Shown in pieces: positions 36,495-46,734 of a stretch of DNA of 64,000 nt. The notes beneath the pieces are model-generated. The model was given only the letters and a program-made list of their open reading frames with translations, searched no databases and was not told where the DNA came from. The position numbers were made by a program, and so were the translations under genes. The stretch is from NCBI RefSeq assembly GCF_003400205.1, contig NZ_QUQV01000003.1:310001-374000 (forward strand). The letters are read 5' to 3'. Position 1 is the first letter of the stretch, and every line of letters begins with the position of its first letter. Origin of the DNA: Bacillus sp. HNG. GTDB lineage: Bacteria > Bacillota > Bacilli > Bacillales > Bacillaceae_L.

Positions 36495-39288
36495 CATAAA
36501 ACTCAGCAAGTTCCTCTTCCGTAATTAACACATCACGTGGTTTACTACCACGAGATTCCGAGATAATCCCCTGCTCCTCCATCATATCGATGAGACGCGC
36601 TGCACGATTATAGCCTATTCTAAATCGTCGTTGTACACTTGAGGTAGACGCTCCCCCATGTTCTAATACAAACTCACATGCTTCTAAAAACAACTCATCC
36701 TCGTCATTTGAAATGGAAGCCTTCTTTAAAAGCTCGTCTTGCTCAAACATATAGCTTGGTTTCATTTCTGCTTTCACGAAATCAACAACAGCTTCGATTT
36801 CATCATCGGAAACAAAATTTCCTTGGACACGAAATGGCTTAGATGAGCCATTCTCAAGGAATAGCATATCCCCTTTACCAAGTAGCTTTTCTGCCCCGCT
36901 AGAGTCAATAATTGTTCTAGAATCCACCTGGGAAGAAACTGAAAATGCGATACGTGTTGGAATATTTGCCTTAATTAAACCAGTGATGACATCAACAGAT
37001 GGTCGTTGTGTCGCAAGAATTAAATGGATTCCACACGCTCTTGCTTTCTGAGCAATTCGGCAGATGGAATCTTCGACATCTCCTGGTGCAACCATCATCA
37101 AATCAGCTAACTCATCAATGATAATAACAAGGTATGGAAGCTTTCCGCTTTTTTCATCATGCTTTTTCACCATCTCATTATATCTGCCAATATCACGAAC
37201 TCCGGTATGAGCAAATAGTTCATATCGTCTTTCCATTTCCTCAACTGCCCACTTAAGAGAAGCCGTTGCCGCCTTCACATCCGTAATAACAGGACTCACA
37301 AGATGAGGAATATGATTATATGGCGCAAGCTCGACCATTTTCGGATCAATTAAGAGTAGCTTTACTTCATCTGGAGAAGCCTTATAAAGTAAACTTACAA
37401 GCATCGCATTAATGCAGACACTTTTACCAGAACCAGTCGCACCGGCGATTAATCCATGTGGCATCTTTTGCAAATCCGTCACAATTGGCTTACCCGAAAT
37501 ATCAAGACCCATAGCCACGGTTAATGGGGATTTATTCGATGTAAATTCCGAGCTTTGGATAATTTCTTTTAAAAGCACAGGCTTGCTTTTTTTATTCGGG
37601 ACTTCAATTCCAATTGTGTTTTTTCCTGGAATCGGCGCTTCAATTCGAATATCCTTCGCAGCTAAGCTCAATTTTATATCATCTGTTAGGTTTGTTATTT
37701 TATTCACCTTCACCCCAGGTTCAGGATGTACTTCAAATCTAGTAACAGCCGGACCCTGAGTGACATTCACGACTTTTGCTCCCACTTTGAAATTTCGAAG
37801 TGTTTGGTCAAGAATATTTCTCTGTTCCAAAAGCCACTGACTGTCATCGTGCTGCTCGGCAGGCGGTGCATTTAAAAAAGAAAGCCCCGGAAACGAGTAG
37901 CTTGAGATTAGCTCTTCGTTTGGTGAATGTAATTCCAATTCCTGCTGTTTGGCTTGTTCCATTTCTGTAGATGTTTCCTGCAGAATCGGTTGTTCCTGTT
38001 TTTTATCAGATTCAGTAGGCTCTTTAGCATCTGGCTGACTTACTTGTCTCGTTTCCTTTTGCGACAATTTCTGTTTATCCTTTTTAAACATTAAAACATT
38101 AAAAGGAATATGGGACCTTCTCGGCTCTGAATTTATCTGTTCTTGTCTCTGTATTTGTTCAGCGTGTGGATCAGCCTCATCCACTTCAACGGAATCCTCG
38201 TTTACTTCCGCTTTATGTTCTGTACTTACTTCCATAATATCCGTATCATCAGTAGGTTGCTGTGGTTCTTCTACCATACTTTCAGTTTCTACCATATCTT
38301 GTTCAATCACATTCGGTTCAATAGAAACATCAGGCACTTCCGTGGTAGAAGTCAGTATTGGGGTTTCCTCGCTATTAGAATCTTGGGTCGAAACCTGTAC
38401 TGGTGTTTCCTCACTAATAAAATCTCGGGTTGAATCCTGTACCGGTGTTTCTTCACTTATAGAATCTTGGGTAAAAACCTGTACCGGTGTTTCCTCTCTA
38501 ATAGAATCTTGGGTTGAAACCTGTACTGGTGTTTCCTCACTAATAGAATCTCGGGTTGAAACCTGGAACGGTGTTTCCTCGCTAATAGAATCATGAGTGG
38601 GAACCTGTACTGAAGTTTCCTCACTAATAGAATCCTGGGTTGATACCTGTACCGGTGTTTCCTCACTAATAGAATCTCGGGTCGAAACCTGTACTGGTGT
38701 TTCCTCACTAATAGAATCTTGGACATATGGCTCCAAATAATCTAGTTCTTCCTTAGCTTCTTCTTCCCTTATTAGTTGGTTCGCAAAGCTGACAACCTTT
38801 TGCTGCTTTTCTACATCGGAAACAATCTGAAGTTCAGGTTTCACTTGCTCCGTTTGTAGAATTGTAGGAGCAACTTCTTCTTGTGCTTCTTTCCATGCCC
38901 TAGCAATTGATTCTGTATCCGTGATAGGTGTTAAAGGAAGTTCAAACTCTATTGTTTCATGAGGCTTTGGCTTACTTAGACCATATACTGGGGAAGGCGT
39001 TTCAGTTGGCCGAAAAGGTTGTTTCTCCTGTACCTTAACAACGGGTTTAGGATTCGTATTCCTTTTTGGTTGTGAGGTACTAGTTTGTTGAGTCCGCCTT
39101 CTCTGCACCTTTTCAGTTTTTCTGATTTCTTGATCAGGAATGACTGGAAACCTGAATTTCCCCTTTGGGTATTCATATGTAACTCTTGCCTCAATATGTT
39201 TATTCTGTCGGATTTGAGTCGTATTTATTTCAATTGGATCTTCATCGTCCGCCTTAAAAAAATGTAGTAATCTTTTTATCCAATTCAC
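36487..39288 (-). CDS. sftA: DNA translocase SftA (FtsK/SpoIIIE family)
   Basis: A 933-residue septum-associated DNA pump that clears chromosome DNA from the closing septum; SftA lacks the membrane segments of SpoIIIE, and none are seen here. The N terminus ([10 protein letters not shown]) may be amphipathic. A Pro/Gln-rich linker contains nine tandem 14-residue repeats (residues 191-316, type [14 protein letters not shown]). The motor has Walker A GATGSGKS (about 615) and Walker B IIIDELAD (about 725), and a gamma winged-helix domain ([15 protein letters not shown]) ends the protein. GTG 39288 is preferred over GTG 39297 because of GGAAGAG spacing. Confidence 0.92.
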   Translation of the reverse strand: MNWIKRLLHFFKADDEDPIEINTTQIRQNKHIEARVTYEYPKGKFRFPVIPDQEIRKTEKVQRRRTQQTSTSQPKRNTNPKPVVKVQEKQPFRPTETPSPVYGLSKPKPHETIEFELPLTPITDTESIARAWKEAQEEVAPTILQTEQVKPELQIVSDVEKQQKVVSFANQLIREEEAKEELDYLEPYVQDSISEETPVQVSTRDSISEETPVQVSTQDSISEETSVQVPTHDSISEETPFQVSTRDSISEETPVQVSTQDSIREETPVQVFTQDSISEETPVQDSTRDFISEETPVQVSTQDSNSEETPILTSTTEVPDVSIEPNVIEQDMVETESMVEEPQQPTDDTDIMEVSTEHKAEVNEDSVEVDEADPHAEQIQRQEQINSEPRRSHIPFNVLMFKKDKQKLSQKETRQVSQPDAKEPTESDKKQEQPILQETSTEMEQAKQQELELHSPNEELISSYSFPGLSFLNAPPAEQHDDSQWLLEQRNILDQTLRNFKVGAKVVNVTQGPAVTRFEVHPEPGVKVNKITNLTDDIKLSLAAKDIRIEAPIPGKNTIGIEVPNKKSKPVLLKEIIQSSEFTSNKSPLTVAMGLDISGKPIVTDLQKMPHGLIAGATGSGKSVCINAMLVSLLYKASPDEVKLLLIDPKMVELAPYNHIPHLVSPVITDVKAATASLKWAVEEMERRYELFAHTGVRDIGRYNEMVKKHDEKSGKLPYLVIIIDELADLMMVAPGDVEDSICRIAQKARACGIHLILATQRPSVDVITGLIKANIPTRIAFSVSSQVDSRTIIDSSGAEKLLGKGDMLFLENGSSKPFRVQGNFVSDDEIEAVVDFVKAEMKPSYMFEQDELLKKASISNDEDELFLEACEFVLEHGGASTSSVQRRFRIGYNRAARLIDMMEEQGIISESRGSKPRDVLITEEELAEFYEG
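38341..38718 (-). repeat. Nine tandem 42-bp units inside sftA
   Basis: Nine in-frame copies of a 42-base unit encode variants of [14 protein letters not shown]. Copies differ at scattered positions (for example [28 protein letters not shown]) and the last is the most diverged. The block is acidic and Ser/Thr-rich, hence probably disordered. Confidence 0.97.
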
Positions 39289-39330
39289 AACTATCACTCT
39301 TCCATTTTAATTCTATTCCTTATTGTAACA

Positions 39331-39360
39331 AAAAAGCCGCTAGTTTTCCTAGCGACTTTT
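39331..39360 (-). terminator. Terminator after ytpQ
   Basis: Stem AAAGTCGCTAG/CTAGCGGCTTT with one mismatch and a 5-base loop, followed by TTTTTG on the minus strand, separates ytpQ from sftA. Confidence 0.8.
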
Positions 39361-39371
39361 GATTTAGTAGA

Positions 39372-40193
39372 TTATTTTCTTGGTCGATTTTTCCCAAGGA
39401 TAAATATTGGCTCAAGCTCACCAGCTTCATATAAAAATGAAAGTGCTGTAATCGGTACACGTCCACTTGCAAAAAAGCTCATGGTCATCTGTGCAAGAAT
39501 GTCATATCCCGTTTCATTTTGAATATCCACTATAATCAGAACATCCTGATGTGGTACGGCTACTGCCATCGTACCTTTTATTTGCTGACTCATTTTTTGT
39601 AAAAATGCATCATTCAAAATACGGCTTGCATCATACCCATCATTTTTATTGATAAAATAGAAGGTATTTCCTGCAACCTCATCCGTTTTATACGAAACAT
39701 CCAGTGAACGAAGATTGAATCTTGCAATTTCACGAATCCGTTCAACCTTCCAATTTTCTTTTTCAAGTAGTCCCTGATCAATTAAACGATATGTTTTTCC
39801 TAAATCCAGTGCATAATAAATTCTTGTTTCTGCAGTATGATCATCATACACTAAATCTTCCCCATCATTTGATTGAGTTGGAAACGAGGTGGAGCGAATG
39901 ACAGGAAAAATATTTTTTTCTTTTCCTTCAAGCTCAAGCTCAGTATTCATAACCATTAAGGATTCTTCAATATAATAAATAACCTCATCAAGACTTGCTT
40001 GGCCTTCTTCTTGGTATTTTGCTACAATCCCAGGAAGGGTAATAGTTGTTCCTCTTTTCGTTTCCTTATCCTCGATGCGTAATGTATCCTTTTTAGGATC
40101 GAAAGAAAATTGCCAGTTATGCTGTGCAAGTTTATCTTGAATGATTTTCTTTAATTTTTTCGAGTCCATTTTCCTTCTATTGTTTGAGTCCAT
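39372..40193 (-). CDS. ytpQ: DUF1444 protein YtpQ
   Basis: A 273-residue soluble protein of the DUF1444 family found throughout Bacillaceae (B. subtilis YtpQ, 266 residues); function unknown. It contains no membrane segment, and conserved blocks include [20 protein letters not shown] near residue 40 and [12 protein letters not shown] in the middle. The first ATG has GGAG nine bases upstream; a second ATG eight codons in also has a purine-rich site (AAGGAAA) but at too short a distance. It lies 30 bases downstream of the thioredoxin-like ytpP, probably in one operon. Confidence 0.88.
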   Translation of the reverse strand: MDSNNRRKMDSKKLKKIIQDKLAQHNWQFSFDPKKDTLRIEDKETKRGTTITLPGIVAKYQEEGQASLDEVIYYIEESLMVMNTELELEGKEKNIFPVIRSTSFPTQSNDGEDLVYDDHTAETRIYYALDLGKTYRLIDQGLLEKENWKVERIREIARFNLRSLDVSYKTDEVAGNTFYFINKNDGYDASRILNDAFLQKMSQQIKGTMAVAVPHQDVLIIVDIQNETGYDILAQMTMSFFASGRVPITALSFLYEAGELEPIFILGKNRPRK

Positions 40194-40222
40194 AGAAACA
40201 TTCTCCTCTCTCTTCTATTTTC

Positions 40223-40537
40223 TTAAGAGAGCTCATTAATGAATTGTTCAATTTCTTCCTTCGTTTTACGGTCTTTACTTACAAATCGGCCCATTTCTTT
40301 TCCATTCTCATACGCCACAAAGCTAGGAATACCAAACACATTTAAGGTTGCACACAAATCAATAAATTCATCACGATCTACATAGTAAAATGTATAATCA
40401 GGGAATGAACTTTCAATTTCAGGTAAGAATGGGTCGATAAAACGGCAATCTGGACACCAATCTGCTGAGAACATTAGAATGGTTTTTCCGTTTTGGATAA
40501 TCTCTTGATATTGATCTATATTTTCAAGTTTCTTCAT
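40223..40537 (-). CDS. ytpP: Thioredoxin-like protein YtpP
   Basis: A 104-residue thioredoxin-fold protein with active-site motif WCPDC at about residues 27-31 and a cis-Pro in FGIPSFVAYENG. It probably acts as a small cytosolic thiol-disulfide oxidoreductase; in B. subtilis YtpP belongs to the thioredoxin-like set with unclear partners. A TTG five codons upstream sits before the GGAGG, so ATG 40537 is the start. Leads a ytpP-ytpQ unit. Confidence 0.9.
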   Translation of the reverse strand: MKKLENIDQYQEIIQNGKTILMFSADWCPDCRFIDPFLPEIESSFPDYTFYYVDRDEFIDLCATLNVFGIPSFVAYENGKEMGRFVSKDRKTKEEIEQFINELS

Positions 40538-40598
40538 GTATATAACCTCCAAATTCCATATGCACTTATTATCATATATTCTTTGTCTAAAAACAAAT

Positions 40599-40626
40599 AA
40601 AAGCCCCTACCAAGTAGTGGGGCTTT
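40599..40626 (-). terminator. Terminator after the lipoprotein gene
   Basis: Stem AAAGCCCC..CTAC/GTAG..GGGGCTTT with one bulge is followed by TATTTGTTTTT on the minus strand. Confidence 0.8.
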
Positions 40627-40635
40627 AGCGCACGT

Positions 40636-41133
40636 TTAATACTGAACGGATGAAACAATTTTCATCATCTCTGAAGCACTTTCCGAGATCTCACTTACCT
40701 TCACTTCTGTTGTCATTTTTATACCGCCTATGCCAACAGTTACAATGTAAAGCTTGTCCTCGATTTTGTATGCTTTTACATATCCATATCGTTCTTTGTC
40801 TTTAAAGGTTTGATCGACCATAAATTTCTCTGCGTCGATTTCCTTATACAGAGCATCGCTGGTTCGTTCTTCATTTGGATTTACAAATAAAATAAAGGTT
40901 TGATTTCCTTTTTGAAGGATTACGTTATTTTCATCCTTCTTTTCTATTTTCATAGTAGCAGGTAGATAAAAGGATACATCCCCATTCTCACTATTTGTTT
41001 TTTCAGGTTGGGCGTTAAATGCCGTTTCGACAGTTGAAATTGTTTCCTTTGATTCATCTTCAACTGACGCACAACCTGCCAAAAGTCCTACTAATAATAA
41101 TAAGGTTAGAAAAAGGACCTTTCCTCGTTTCAA
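40636..41133 (-). CDS. Small predicted lipoprotein of unknown function
   Basis: A 165-residue protein with a type II signal peptide: basic MKRGK, a hydrophobic run and lipobox LLAG|C with Cys21 as the lipidated residue. The mature part is acidic and mixed alpha/beta, with no motif I recognise. It should be anchored on the outer face of the membrane. Two unknown-function genes flank it; it has its own terminator and a long AT-rich upstream region, so it seems monocistronic. Confidence 0.85.
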   Translation of the reverse strand: MKRGKVLFLTLLLLVGLLAGCASVEDESKETISTVETAFNAQPEKTNSENGDVSFYLPATMKIEKKDENNVILQKGNQTFILFVNPNEERTSDALYKEIDAEKFMVDQTFKDKERYGYVKAYKIEDKLYIVTVGIGGIKMTTEVKVSEISESASEMMKIVSSVQY

Positions 41134-41272
41134 TTTTCTCTCACCCCTTAAACAGGTAGACTTACCTCTATTTCTCTATTTTCTATAATAAACCTATTAT
41201 TTTCTAGGTTGCAAGACTAATCTTATAATTTTAATCAATATGTAATAAGTACCATTTTTAATGAAAGGACTT

Positions 41273-41788
41273 TTAGTTATTTTTCCTGTATGTATATTGG
41301 CCGACTAGGAGTTTGACGACATGGGTAAACATATCTTTTCGATTAACATAGTGATTGGTAAAAATACCAATTGCACCTTCATGACTGCGAATGTCTTTTT
41401 GTTTTGTGAATTCCGCCATGACGTCTCCCAGCTCAATGCCTTTTTTTAATTCCTCTGCAATCTCATCAGGCAGAAGAATTCTAGCTCCACCAGCAATGAT
41501 TGGTTCATTGTTCTTGTCAGTGATTGCACCCCAATTACATAAAAATAACCCAAATTCGGAGTCGACAACGCCACCCTCAAGTCCAATCCCAAGGCCGGTA
41601 CCTTCTTTTTCTAGAGCAGATTTTGCACGATTGATTGCCCCCCGAATGGTTTCTTCATCTGAAAAAGGCTGGGCAGATACACCTGAGGGTACGGAAGTAG
41701 GGAAGAAGTTTGCTTCAACACCAGCAAATCCATTTATAATTGCATCTACTTTTGCAGGATTTTTCGTACCTATTGCAACTTGTAACAT
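41273..41788 (-). CDS. DUF84 family (YjjX-like) inosine/xanthosine triphosphatase
   Basis: A 171-residue protein starting MLQVAIGTKNPAKVDAI, the signature of the DUF84/YjjX family. E. coli YjjX hydrolyses ITP and XTP, so a house-cleaning nucleotide phosphatase is likely; GLGIGLEGGV and CNWGAI blocks match the family core. An extended open frame runs upstream, but ATG 41788 follows GAGGTG at seven bases and yields the family length. Separated from ytoP by a 20-base hairpin, so possibly partially co-transcribed with it. Confidence 0.82.
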   Translation of the reverse strand: MLQVAIGTKNPAKVDAIINGFAGVEANFFPTSVPSGVSAQPFSDEETIRGAINRAKSALEKEGTGLGIGLEGGVVDSEFGLFLCNWGAITDKNNEPIIAGGARILLPDEIAEELKKGIELGDVMAEFTKQKDIRSHEGAIGIFTNHYVNRKDMFTHVVKLLVGQYTYRKNN

Positions 41789-41814
41789 CAAAAAACACCT
41801 CATTTCCATAATGA

Positions 41815-41835
41815 ATGCTCGGCAAATGCCGAGCA
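41815..41835. other. Short perfect hairpin downstream of ytoP
   Basis: TGCTCGGC and GCCGAGCA pair around a 4-base loop, 14 bases after the ytoP stop codon. No T run follows on the minus strand, so it may be an attenuator or RNA-stability element rather than a terminator. Confidence 0.5.
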
Positions 41836-41848
41836 CGTTTACATATTA

Positions 41849-42922
41849 TTACCCATTTTGACGAATGGAATCAATAGTTGTACGGTCTGATGACTTTACT
41901 AGATTAACAAGTAATTCTTTTGCAGCTGCATAATCATCAACATGAATAATTGAAGCATGTGTATGAATATAACGTGAACAAATACCTATAACGGCCGATG
42001 GCACACCTTCATTTGCAAGATGAACTTGGCCAGCATCTGTTCCACCTTGAGAAATAAAGTACTGATACTTAATGTTATTTGATTCAGCAGTATCCAAAAC
42101 AAATTCACGCATTCCACGATGTGTAATCATGGACCGATCAAAAATACGAAGCAAAGCACCGTGTCCAAGTTTACCAAAGGCATTTTTATCTCCTGACATA
42201 TCATTAGCTGGGCTTGCATCAAGTGCAAAGAAAATATCAGGTTTGATCATAGTTGCAGAAGTCCGTGCTCCTCTTAAACCGACTTCCTCTTGTACAGTTG
42301 CTCCAGAGTAAAGTGTATTTGGAAGGTCTACGCCTTGTAATTCCTTCAATAACTCAATGGAAAGTCCACAGCCATAACGGTTATCCCATGCCTTAGCTAA
42401 AACTTTCTTTTCATTTGCCATAGGTGTAAATGGACAAATCGGTACAACTTGCTGACCAGGCTTAATTCCAATACGAATCGCATCTTCACGATCGTCAGCA
42501 CCAATATCAATGAGCATATTCTTAATATCCATTGGTTTATTGCGTTGACTTTCTTCTAGAAGATGTGGTGGGATTGAACCGATTACCCCAATAACAGGAC
42601 CATTGTCTGTAATAATTTGAACTCTTTGTGCTAAAAGCACTTGGCTCCACCAACCACCAAGTGTTTGGAAACGAAGCATCCCATTTTCAGTGATGGCAGT
42701 AATCATGAATCCAACTTCGTCCATGTGGCCTGCAACCATGACTGTTGGAGCATTAGCATCACTTCGACGTACTCCAAAAATACTACCTAAGCCATCTTGT
42801 ACAACCTCATCTGAGTATTTTTCTAGCTGAGAGCGCATAAACTTTCTTACCTGGTGTTCATTTCCTGAAGCTCCGGGAAGCTCTGTTAACGTTTTAAATA
42901 GCTCTAGTGTATCCTGTTTCAC
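41849..42922 (-). CDS. ytoP: M42-family aminopeptidase YtoP
   Basis: A 357-residue tetrahedral aminopeptidase-type metalloenzyme (glutamyl aminopeptidase/deblocking aminopeptidase group), same length as B. subtilis YtoP. Metal ligands lie in [29 protein letters not shown] (catalytic Glu pair), ALDASPAND and [10 protein letters not shown]. It trims peptides in the cytosol. The start is a GTG after GGAAGGAG. A second M42 enzyme is encoded at 62889-63944. Confidence 0.92.
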   Translation of the reverse strand: MKQDTLELFKTLTELPGASGNEHQVRKFMRSQLEKYSDEVVQDGLGSIFGVRRSDANAPTVMVAGHMDEVGFMITAITENGMLRFQTLGGWWSQVLLAQRVQIITDNGPVIGVIGSIPPHLLEESQRNKPMDIKNMLIDIGADDREDAIRIGIKPGQQVVPICPFTPMANEKKVLAKAWDNRYGCGLSIELLKELQGVDLPNTLYSGATVQEEVGLRGARTSATMIKPDIFFALDASPANDMSGDKNAFGKLGHGALLRIFDRSMITHRGMREFVLDTAESNNIKYQYFISQGGTDAGQVHLANEGVPSAVIGICSRYIHTHASIIHVDDYAAAKELLVNLVKSSDRTTIDSIRQNG

Positions 42923-43091
42923 TGTTATTCTCCTTCCGGTTTTAAAAACGTGGCGTTTTTATGTTTGATTCTATTTATGTACATTATTTAGTATATCGAA
43001 ATTGTTTTTTTGTTACCATAGGGAACATAGCGATTTTTATAAAATCTAGTTATACTTATGGTAAGAATTAAGTTCGTTTAGGAGGGAAAAA

Positions 43092-43400
43092 ATGAGCTGG
43101 AATAAATTTCTACTTGGCTTTGGTGTCGGTTTTGTTAGTGCTCTTCTGCTAAAAGAAGCACTAAGTGACTCCTTGATTCCAGGTGACAAAGCATTAAAAA
43201 TCGCAAAAGAAGCTTTCAAAAAAAATGGTCCCATTGATGGGTCCTGGATTCAAATGAATCCTGAAGATTTCTCAAAGTCAGGAATTCAGTATCAAGTGTA
43301 TAAAGGTGGCATTTCCCGTAAATTAAATCAAGAAAGCCACCAATATGAATTCGTGATGGATGCAAAAACAGGTTCTATTTTAGAGGTGAACCCTCTATAA
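43092..43400 (+). CDS. ytzB: PepSY-domain protein YtzB
   Basis: A 102-residue protein with a hydrophobic N-terminal segment (about residues 5-21) followed by one PepSY-like domain (residues 32-100, ALKIAKEAFKK ... YEFVMDAKTGSILEV). PepSY domains often inhibit proteases or act at the cell surface; here it is likely membrane-anchored. Length and position between ytoP and ytnP match B. subtilis YtzB. AGGAGGG precedes the ATG. Confidence 0.9.
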   Translation: MSWNKFLLGFGVGFVSALLLKEALSDSLIPGDKALKIAKEAFKKNGPIDGSWIQMNPEDFSKSGIQYQVYKGGISRKLNQESHQYEFVMDAKTGSILEVNPL

Positions 43401-43408
43401 AACAGATT

Positions 43409-43437
43409 AGCTTATAAGAAGACCTTATAAGCTTTTT
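43409..43437. terminator. Bidirectional terminator between ytzB and ytnP
   Basis: Perfect 10-bp stem AGCTTATAAG/CTTATAAGCT with a 5-base loop, followed by TTTTTTATTATT on the plus strand, lies between convergent genes. Confidence 0.85.
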
Positions 43438-43439
43438 TA

Positions 43440-44285
43440 TTATTTACGGACTCTTTTCAAAGAATCAATTATTTCTCCCGATTGATTCCATTTGATTGCT
43501 CGATAATAAGCATCGTGGTAAAAAACATACCATGCCTCTGTTTCAAGACCTTTTTCCATCCATTTTTGTTTTTGCTCAATTGATTTCATTGGGTAATCAT
43601 CATATGCCAACACCCATAATACATTTTGGTGTGCATGAGTTGGCATAATATCAGCCATATGAATCGCCACTTCCTCTTGGCTTTCAAATAAGATGATGGA
43701 ATGACCATCACTATGCCCACCTGTATGTACCATTGTAATTCCATCAACAACCTCTAGCTGCCCTGAGAATGTCTTTACTTGGTGTTGAATTGCTTCCCAA
43801 TTTTCCTTCCAGTACGTCGCTTTTGAACGGATATTTGGATTTCGCATTTCTTCCCACTCCACATTAGAAGCATAAATGATAGCGTTCTCAAAAGTCGGAA
43901 CTAATTTACCATTATCCCATTTTGTAAGGCCGCATGCATGATCAAAGTGAAGATGAGTCATTAGGACAAGATCAATATTGCTTGTTGATAGCCCAAGTTC
44001 TGCCAATGATTGATCAATGGAAGACTCCTCAAGCACTCCAAAATTCCGCTTTTGTTTATCCGATAGCTTCCCATTACCAATCCCAGATTCAATCAAAATA
44101 TTTTTTGTACCAACTTTGACAAGAATTGGATCGGTTCGAAGCTCTATTTGATTTTTATCATTATGTGGATATTTTCTGGACCATAGTGGTTTTGGGACAA
44201 CACCAAACATAGCTCCACCGTCTAAATTTGTTACTCCGCCATTAAGCCAAGTAAGTGTAATATCACCTATTGTTAGCTGCTCCAT
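43440..44285 (-). CDS. ytnP: Metallo-beta-lactamase-fold lactonase YtnP
   Basis: A 281-residue MBL-fold hydrolase with the metal-binding motif [10 protein letters not shown] (about residue 105) and downstream ligands in TGGHSDGHS and FYHDAYY. B. subtilis YtnP degrades lactone signalling molecules (quorum-quenching lactonase) and inhibits Streptomyces development. ATG 44285 follows GAGGAAAAG and gives the homologue's N terminus; an in-frame codon four residues earlier overlaps that site. Next to ytzB and trmB as in B. subtilis. Confidence 0.92.
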   Translation of the reverse strand: MEQLTIGDITLTWLNGGVTNLDGGAMFGVVPKPLWSRKYPHNDKNQIELRTDPILVKVGTKNILIESGIGNGKLSDKQKRNFGVLEESSIDQSLAELGLSTSNIDLVLMTHLHFDHACGLTKWDNGKLVPTFENAIIYASNVEWEEMRNPNIRSKATYWKENWEAIQHQVKTFSGQLEVVDGITMVHTGGHSDGHSIILFESQEEVAIHMADIMPTHAHQNVLWVLAYDDYPMKSIEQKQKWMEKGLETEAWYVFYHDAYYRAIKWNQSGEIIDSLKRVRK

Positions 44286-44354
44286 TCTTTTCCTCACCCC
44301 TCTTGGTATGCTGCCTTCATTTTATCATTATTAAGAATATTATAAAATAAAAAA

Positions 44355-44378
44355 CCCATAAACCGAATGGTTCATGGG
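44355..44378 (-). terminator. Terminator after trmB
   Basis: Stem CCCATGAACC/GGTTTATGGG (one mismatch) with a 4-base loop is followed by TTTTTTATTTT on the minus strand. Confidence 0.85.
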
Positions 44379-44389
44379 ATAAGTTATGG

Positions 44390-45034
44390 TTATTTATTCT
44401 GATATCGAACTTCCGAACGATAGATGGGATGCCCCATCTCGGAAAACTTTTCTTCATACTCCGTCATGATATTTCCTTCAAAATCAGATTTATGTAAATC
44501 AAGGCTTACAAATGTCAAAAGAAGTCCATATTCCGAAAAACTCCTAAGCGAGTATTCAAATAACCCTCGATTATCCGTTTTAAAATGGATTTCTCCCTCA
44601 TCAACTAGAATGTCCTCATACATTTTTAAAAATGATTTGTAGGTTAGGCGACGCTTTTCATGACGGGTCTTTGGCCAAGGGTCACTAAAGTTAAGATATA
44701 CCCTGTCAATTTCACCTTTTTCAAAAAAGTCCCTAAGGTTTGCTGCATTTTGATTCAACAATTTGATATTCGGAATTTCTGCTTCAATTACACGATCTAA
44801 CGCAGAAACGATCACACTTTCATATAATTCAATCCCAATATAGTTGATATCAGGATGAGCTTTTGCCATTTCTGTCACAAATCTACCTTTTCCAGTACCT
44901 ACTTCTATATGAATCGGATTATTGTTTCCAAAAATTTGATTCCAGCTTCCTTTATGTTCAACTGGATTATCGATTACGTACTGTGGGTATGATGCTAATT
45001 TTTCCTTCGCCCACGGTTTATTGCGTAAACGCAT
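44390..45034 (-). CDS. trmB: tRNA (guanine-46-N7)-methyltransferase TrmB
   Basis: A 214-residue SAM-dependent enzyme that methylates G46 of tRNA. The SAM-binding motif [11 protein letters not shown] (about 47-57) and the family block [15 protein letters not shown] (about 116-130) are clear. ATG 45034 after GAGGTGG gives the B. subtilis length (213); an ATG ten codons upstream precedes that site. A MITE-like element ends 25 bases upstream of the start codon, so the native promoter is either displaced or supplied by the element. Confidence 0.96.
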   Translation of the reverse strand: MRLRNKPWAKEKLASYPQYVIDNPVEHKGSWNQIFGNNNPIHIEVGTGKGRFVTEMAKAHPDINYIGIELYESVIVSALDRVIEAEIPNIKLLNQNAANLRDFFEKGEIDRVYLNFSDPWPKTRHEKRRLTYKSFLKMYEDILVDEGEIHFKTDNRGLFEYSLRSFSEYGLLLTFVSLDLHKSDFEGNIMTEYEEKFSEMGHPIYRSEVRYQNK

Positions 45035-45058
45035 GATTGCCACCTCATTTAAATACGT

Positions 45059-45322
45059 GTTCAAAAAGGAGGATAAAAAGGACCACGCCGGCTAAAAACG
45101 CCACGTCCTGTGGCGTCGCCGGCACTAGCACATCCTGTGCGTCGAAAGTTCGAGGCGGTGCAGCTTTGAGTACCGGAGCGTATGAAAATAATACGTGAGG
45201 AACGGAAAAGCAAGCCAACGAGCTTCCACAGGATGTGGTGACTTCGACGTTCGACACAGGACGTGTCGGCAGTTAGTCGAAGTTCCAATATAGATGTGTC
45301 ATTTTTACCGGACTTTTTGAAC
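45059..45322. mobile_element. MITE-like element with 10-bp terminal inverted repeats
   Basis: A 264-base, comparatively GC-rich segment is bounded by GTTCAAAAAG and its exact complement CTTTTTGAAC. It has no coding capacity but many internal inverted repeats (GCCACGTCCTGTGGC, CGACACAGGACGTGTCG, ATACGTG/TACG). The sequence type is a recurrent intergenic element in Bacillus-group genomes. No target-site duplication is obvious. It lies between divergent trmB and ytzH. Confidence 0.7.
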
Positions 45323-45496
45323 ATCCACTTTAGTTGTATCGCACAAAAGAATAACATGTCCAAAGAATTCGTGCAAGCTTACTTTGTCGTTAAAAAACTC
45401 AAACCCATGCATTGTGAGTTTGAGTTTACATCGTATAAAAAAGGTCATTTCATGGAAATGTAGTATATAGACAACATCAAAAAGGAAGTGTTTTTA

Positions 45497-45775
45497 ATGC
45501 CTCTAGATTATACACATCAAATGGATATTTTAAAGGATATCCTATCTAATCATCAAATGGATTGCTGTGGTACAGTTGCTGAGTGTGAGCAATTAGGCCG
45601 ATTAATTCAATCACTCATTGCAAACCCGAACATTGACCAGAGCGTAAAACAGGTATTAACCGATGTCTATTCTTATAGTCAACAAGGACAATATACCCAA
45701 CATCTTGATAACCATATCGAATCGCATCAAAACCAAATCAGCCAGTGGATATCTGATATTGACCAATACTCATAA
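45497..45775 (+). CDS. ytzH: YtzH-like protein
   Basis: A 92-residue soluble helical protein of the YtzH family, found beside ytmP in many Bacillaceae and of unknown function. It includes a Cys pair (DCCGTVAECEQL) near residues 21-30. The GTG at 45488 directly abuts AAGGAA; ATG 45497, eight bases after it, matches the expected length. The gene overlaps the 3' end of convergent ytmP by six bases. Confidence 0.85.
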   Translation: MPLDYTHQMDILKDILSNHQMDCCGTVAECEQLGRLIQSLIANPNIDQSVKQVLTDVYSYSQQGQYTQHLDNHIESHQNQISQWISDIDQYS

Positions 45776-46567
45776 CAACTTCTCTAAATATTGCAGCCAA
45801 TGAAGAACTTCTTTTTCCTTATTTTTCAACTGATACCAGCCTAAGAGATGTAGGGATTGTGCAACGACATACCATTTCATACGGAGAAGTAAATGATCCG
45901 TTAGTTCCATTCCGTAAAGACTGATCCATTTTGGCCAGTCTTCTTTTTTTATATACCAATGTAAAAGCATACCAATATCAACTGCTGGGTCAGCAATCAT
46001 TGCGCCATCCCAATCAATTAAATAAAGTTCATCATCATCTGATAATAACCAATTATTATGATTGACATCTGAATGGCAAACGACGATTTGGTCTGTCTTA
46101 ACATTATCTTTTTCTTTCTCTAAGAACTCGATGGCTTTGTTCACAATATTCATTTTTCGTAAATCAGGATGTAATTTGCGTACAACATCTTGCAAGACAT
46201 CCTTTGCTTCTATAGGCTTCTTCCCTATACGTCTTAGCATATCTAAAAGCTCATTCGACTGGTGAATTTTTTTGAGCAACCCTGCTACATTTTCACCATA
46301 CATATCGACTGGTTTTAGTTCTCTCCCACTAAGCCATTGTTGTGCAGTCACAACATCGCCATTTTCTAGACGCTTTGTCCAAATTAGCTTTGGAACAATT
46401 CCCTCTGCTGAAAGGACGGCCAGAAATGGGGACGAATTTCTTTTTAGAAATATTTTTTTATCATTCAATTGGGCAAAATACGCGTCTCCCGTTGAACCAC
46501 CCGCTGGGGAGAATTCCCACTCGTTGCCTAATACGTATGTAAGCCAGTTTATCTCCAATTTCAACAC
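45770..46567 (-). CDS. ytmP: Kinase-fold phosphotransferase YtmP
   Basis: A 265-residue aminoglycoside phosphotransferase/choline kinase-type protein. The catalytic loop is CHSDVNHNNWLL (about residue 175, Asp then Asn) and the metal-binding LIDWDGA follows about 20 residues later; GGSTGDAYFAQL is the nucleotide loop. Substrate unknown; choline, a sugar or a small antibiotic-like molecule are all possible. The start appears to be a non-ATG codon (GTG 46567 after AGGAAAT). It corresponds to B. subtilis YtmP by sequence and place. Confidence 0.88.
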   Translation of the reverse strand: MLKLEINWLTYVLGNEWEFSPAGGSTGDAYFAQLNDKKIFLKRNSSPFLAVLSAEGIVPKLIWTKRLENGDVVTAQQWLSGRELKPVDMYGENVAGLLKKIHQSNELLDMLRRIGKKPIEAKDVLQDVVRKLHPDLRKMNIVNKAIEFLEKEKDNVKTDQIVVCHSDVNHNNWLLSDDDELYLIDWDGAMIADPAVDIGMLLHWYIKKEDWPKWISLYGMELTDHLLLRMKWYVVAQSLHLLGWYQLKNKEKEVLHWLQYLEKLL

Positions 46568-46734
46568 AACATTTCCTAAAAAATCTTAAAAAAAAATGAC
46601 AGCTATTGACGATCTATATAACAATAGCTATCTTACTAAATTTTAGCGTTCAATTACAATTAAAGTCAAGAAAAAGTAACGTTTCTGTTATAAATAATAG
46701 GAAATATAACACTAGTAAATGATACCAATTAGGA

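Noticed and set aside
38342-38596. Plus-strand ORF of 84 residues with VSSLIES repeats
   Set aside because: It is the antisense reading of the nine-copy repeat inside sftA; the minus-strand gene has clear FtsK motifs and the plus frame has no ribosome-binding site.
45061-45363. ORFs inside the MITE-like element
   Set aside because: Short frames on both strands in hairpin-rich DNA without ribosome sites; better explained as a non-coding element.
45395-45427. Minus-strand terminator-like hairpin AAACTCAAAC/GTTTGAGTTT
   Set aside because: The structure is real, but ytmP, the nearest minus-strand gene upstream of it, ends over 300 bases away with a plus-strand gene in between; no gene can be assigned to it.
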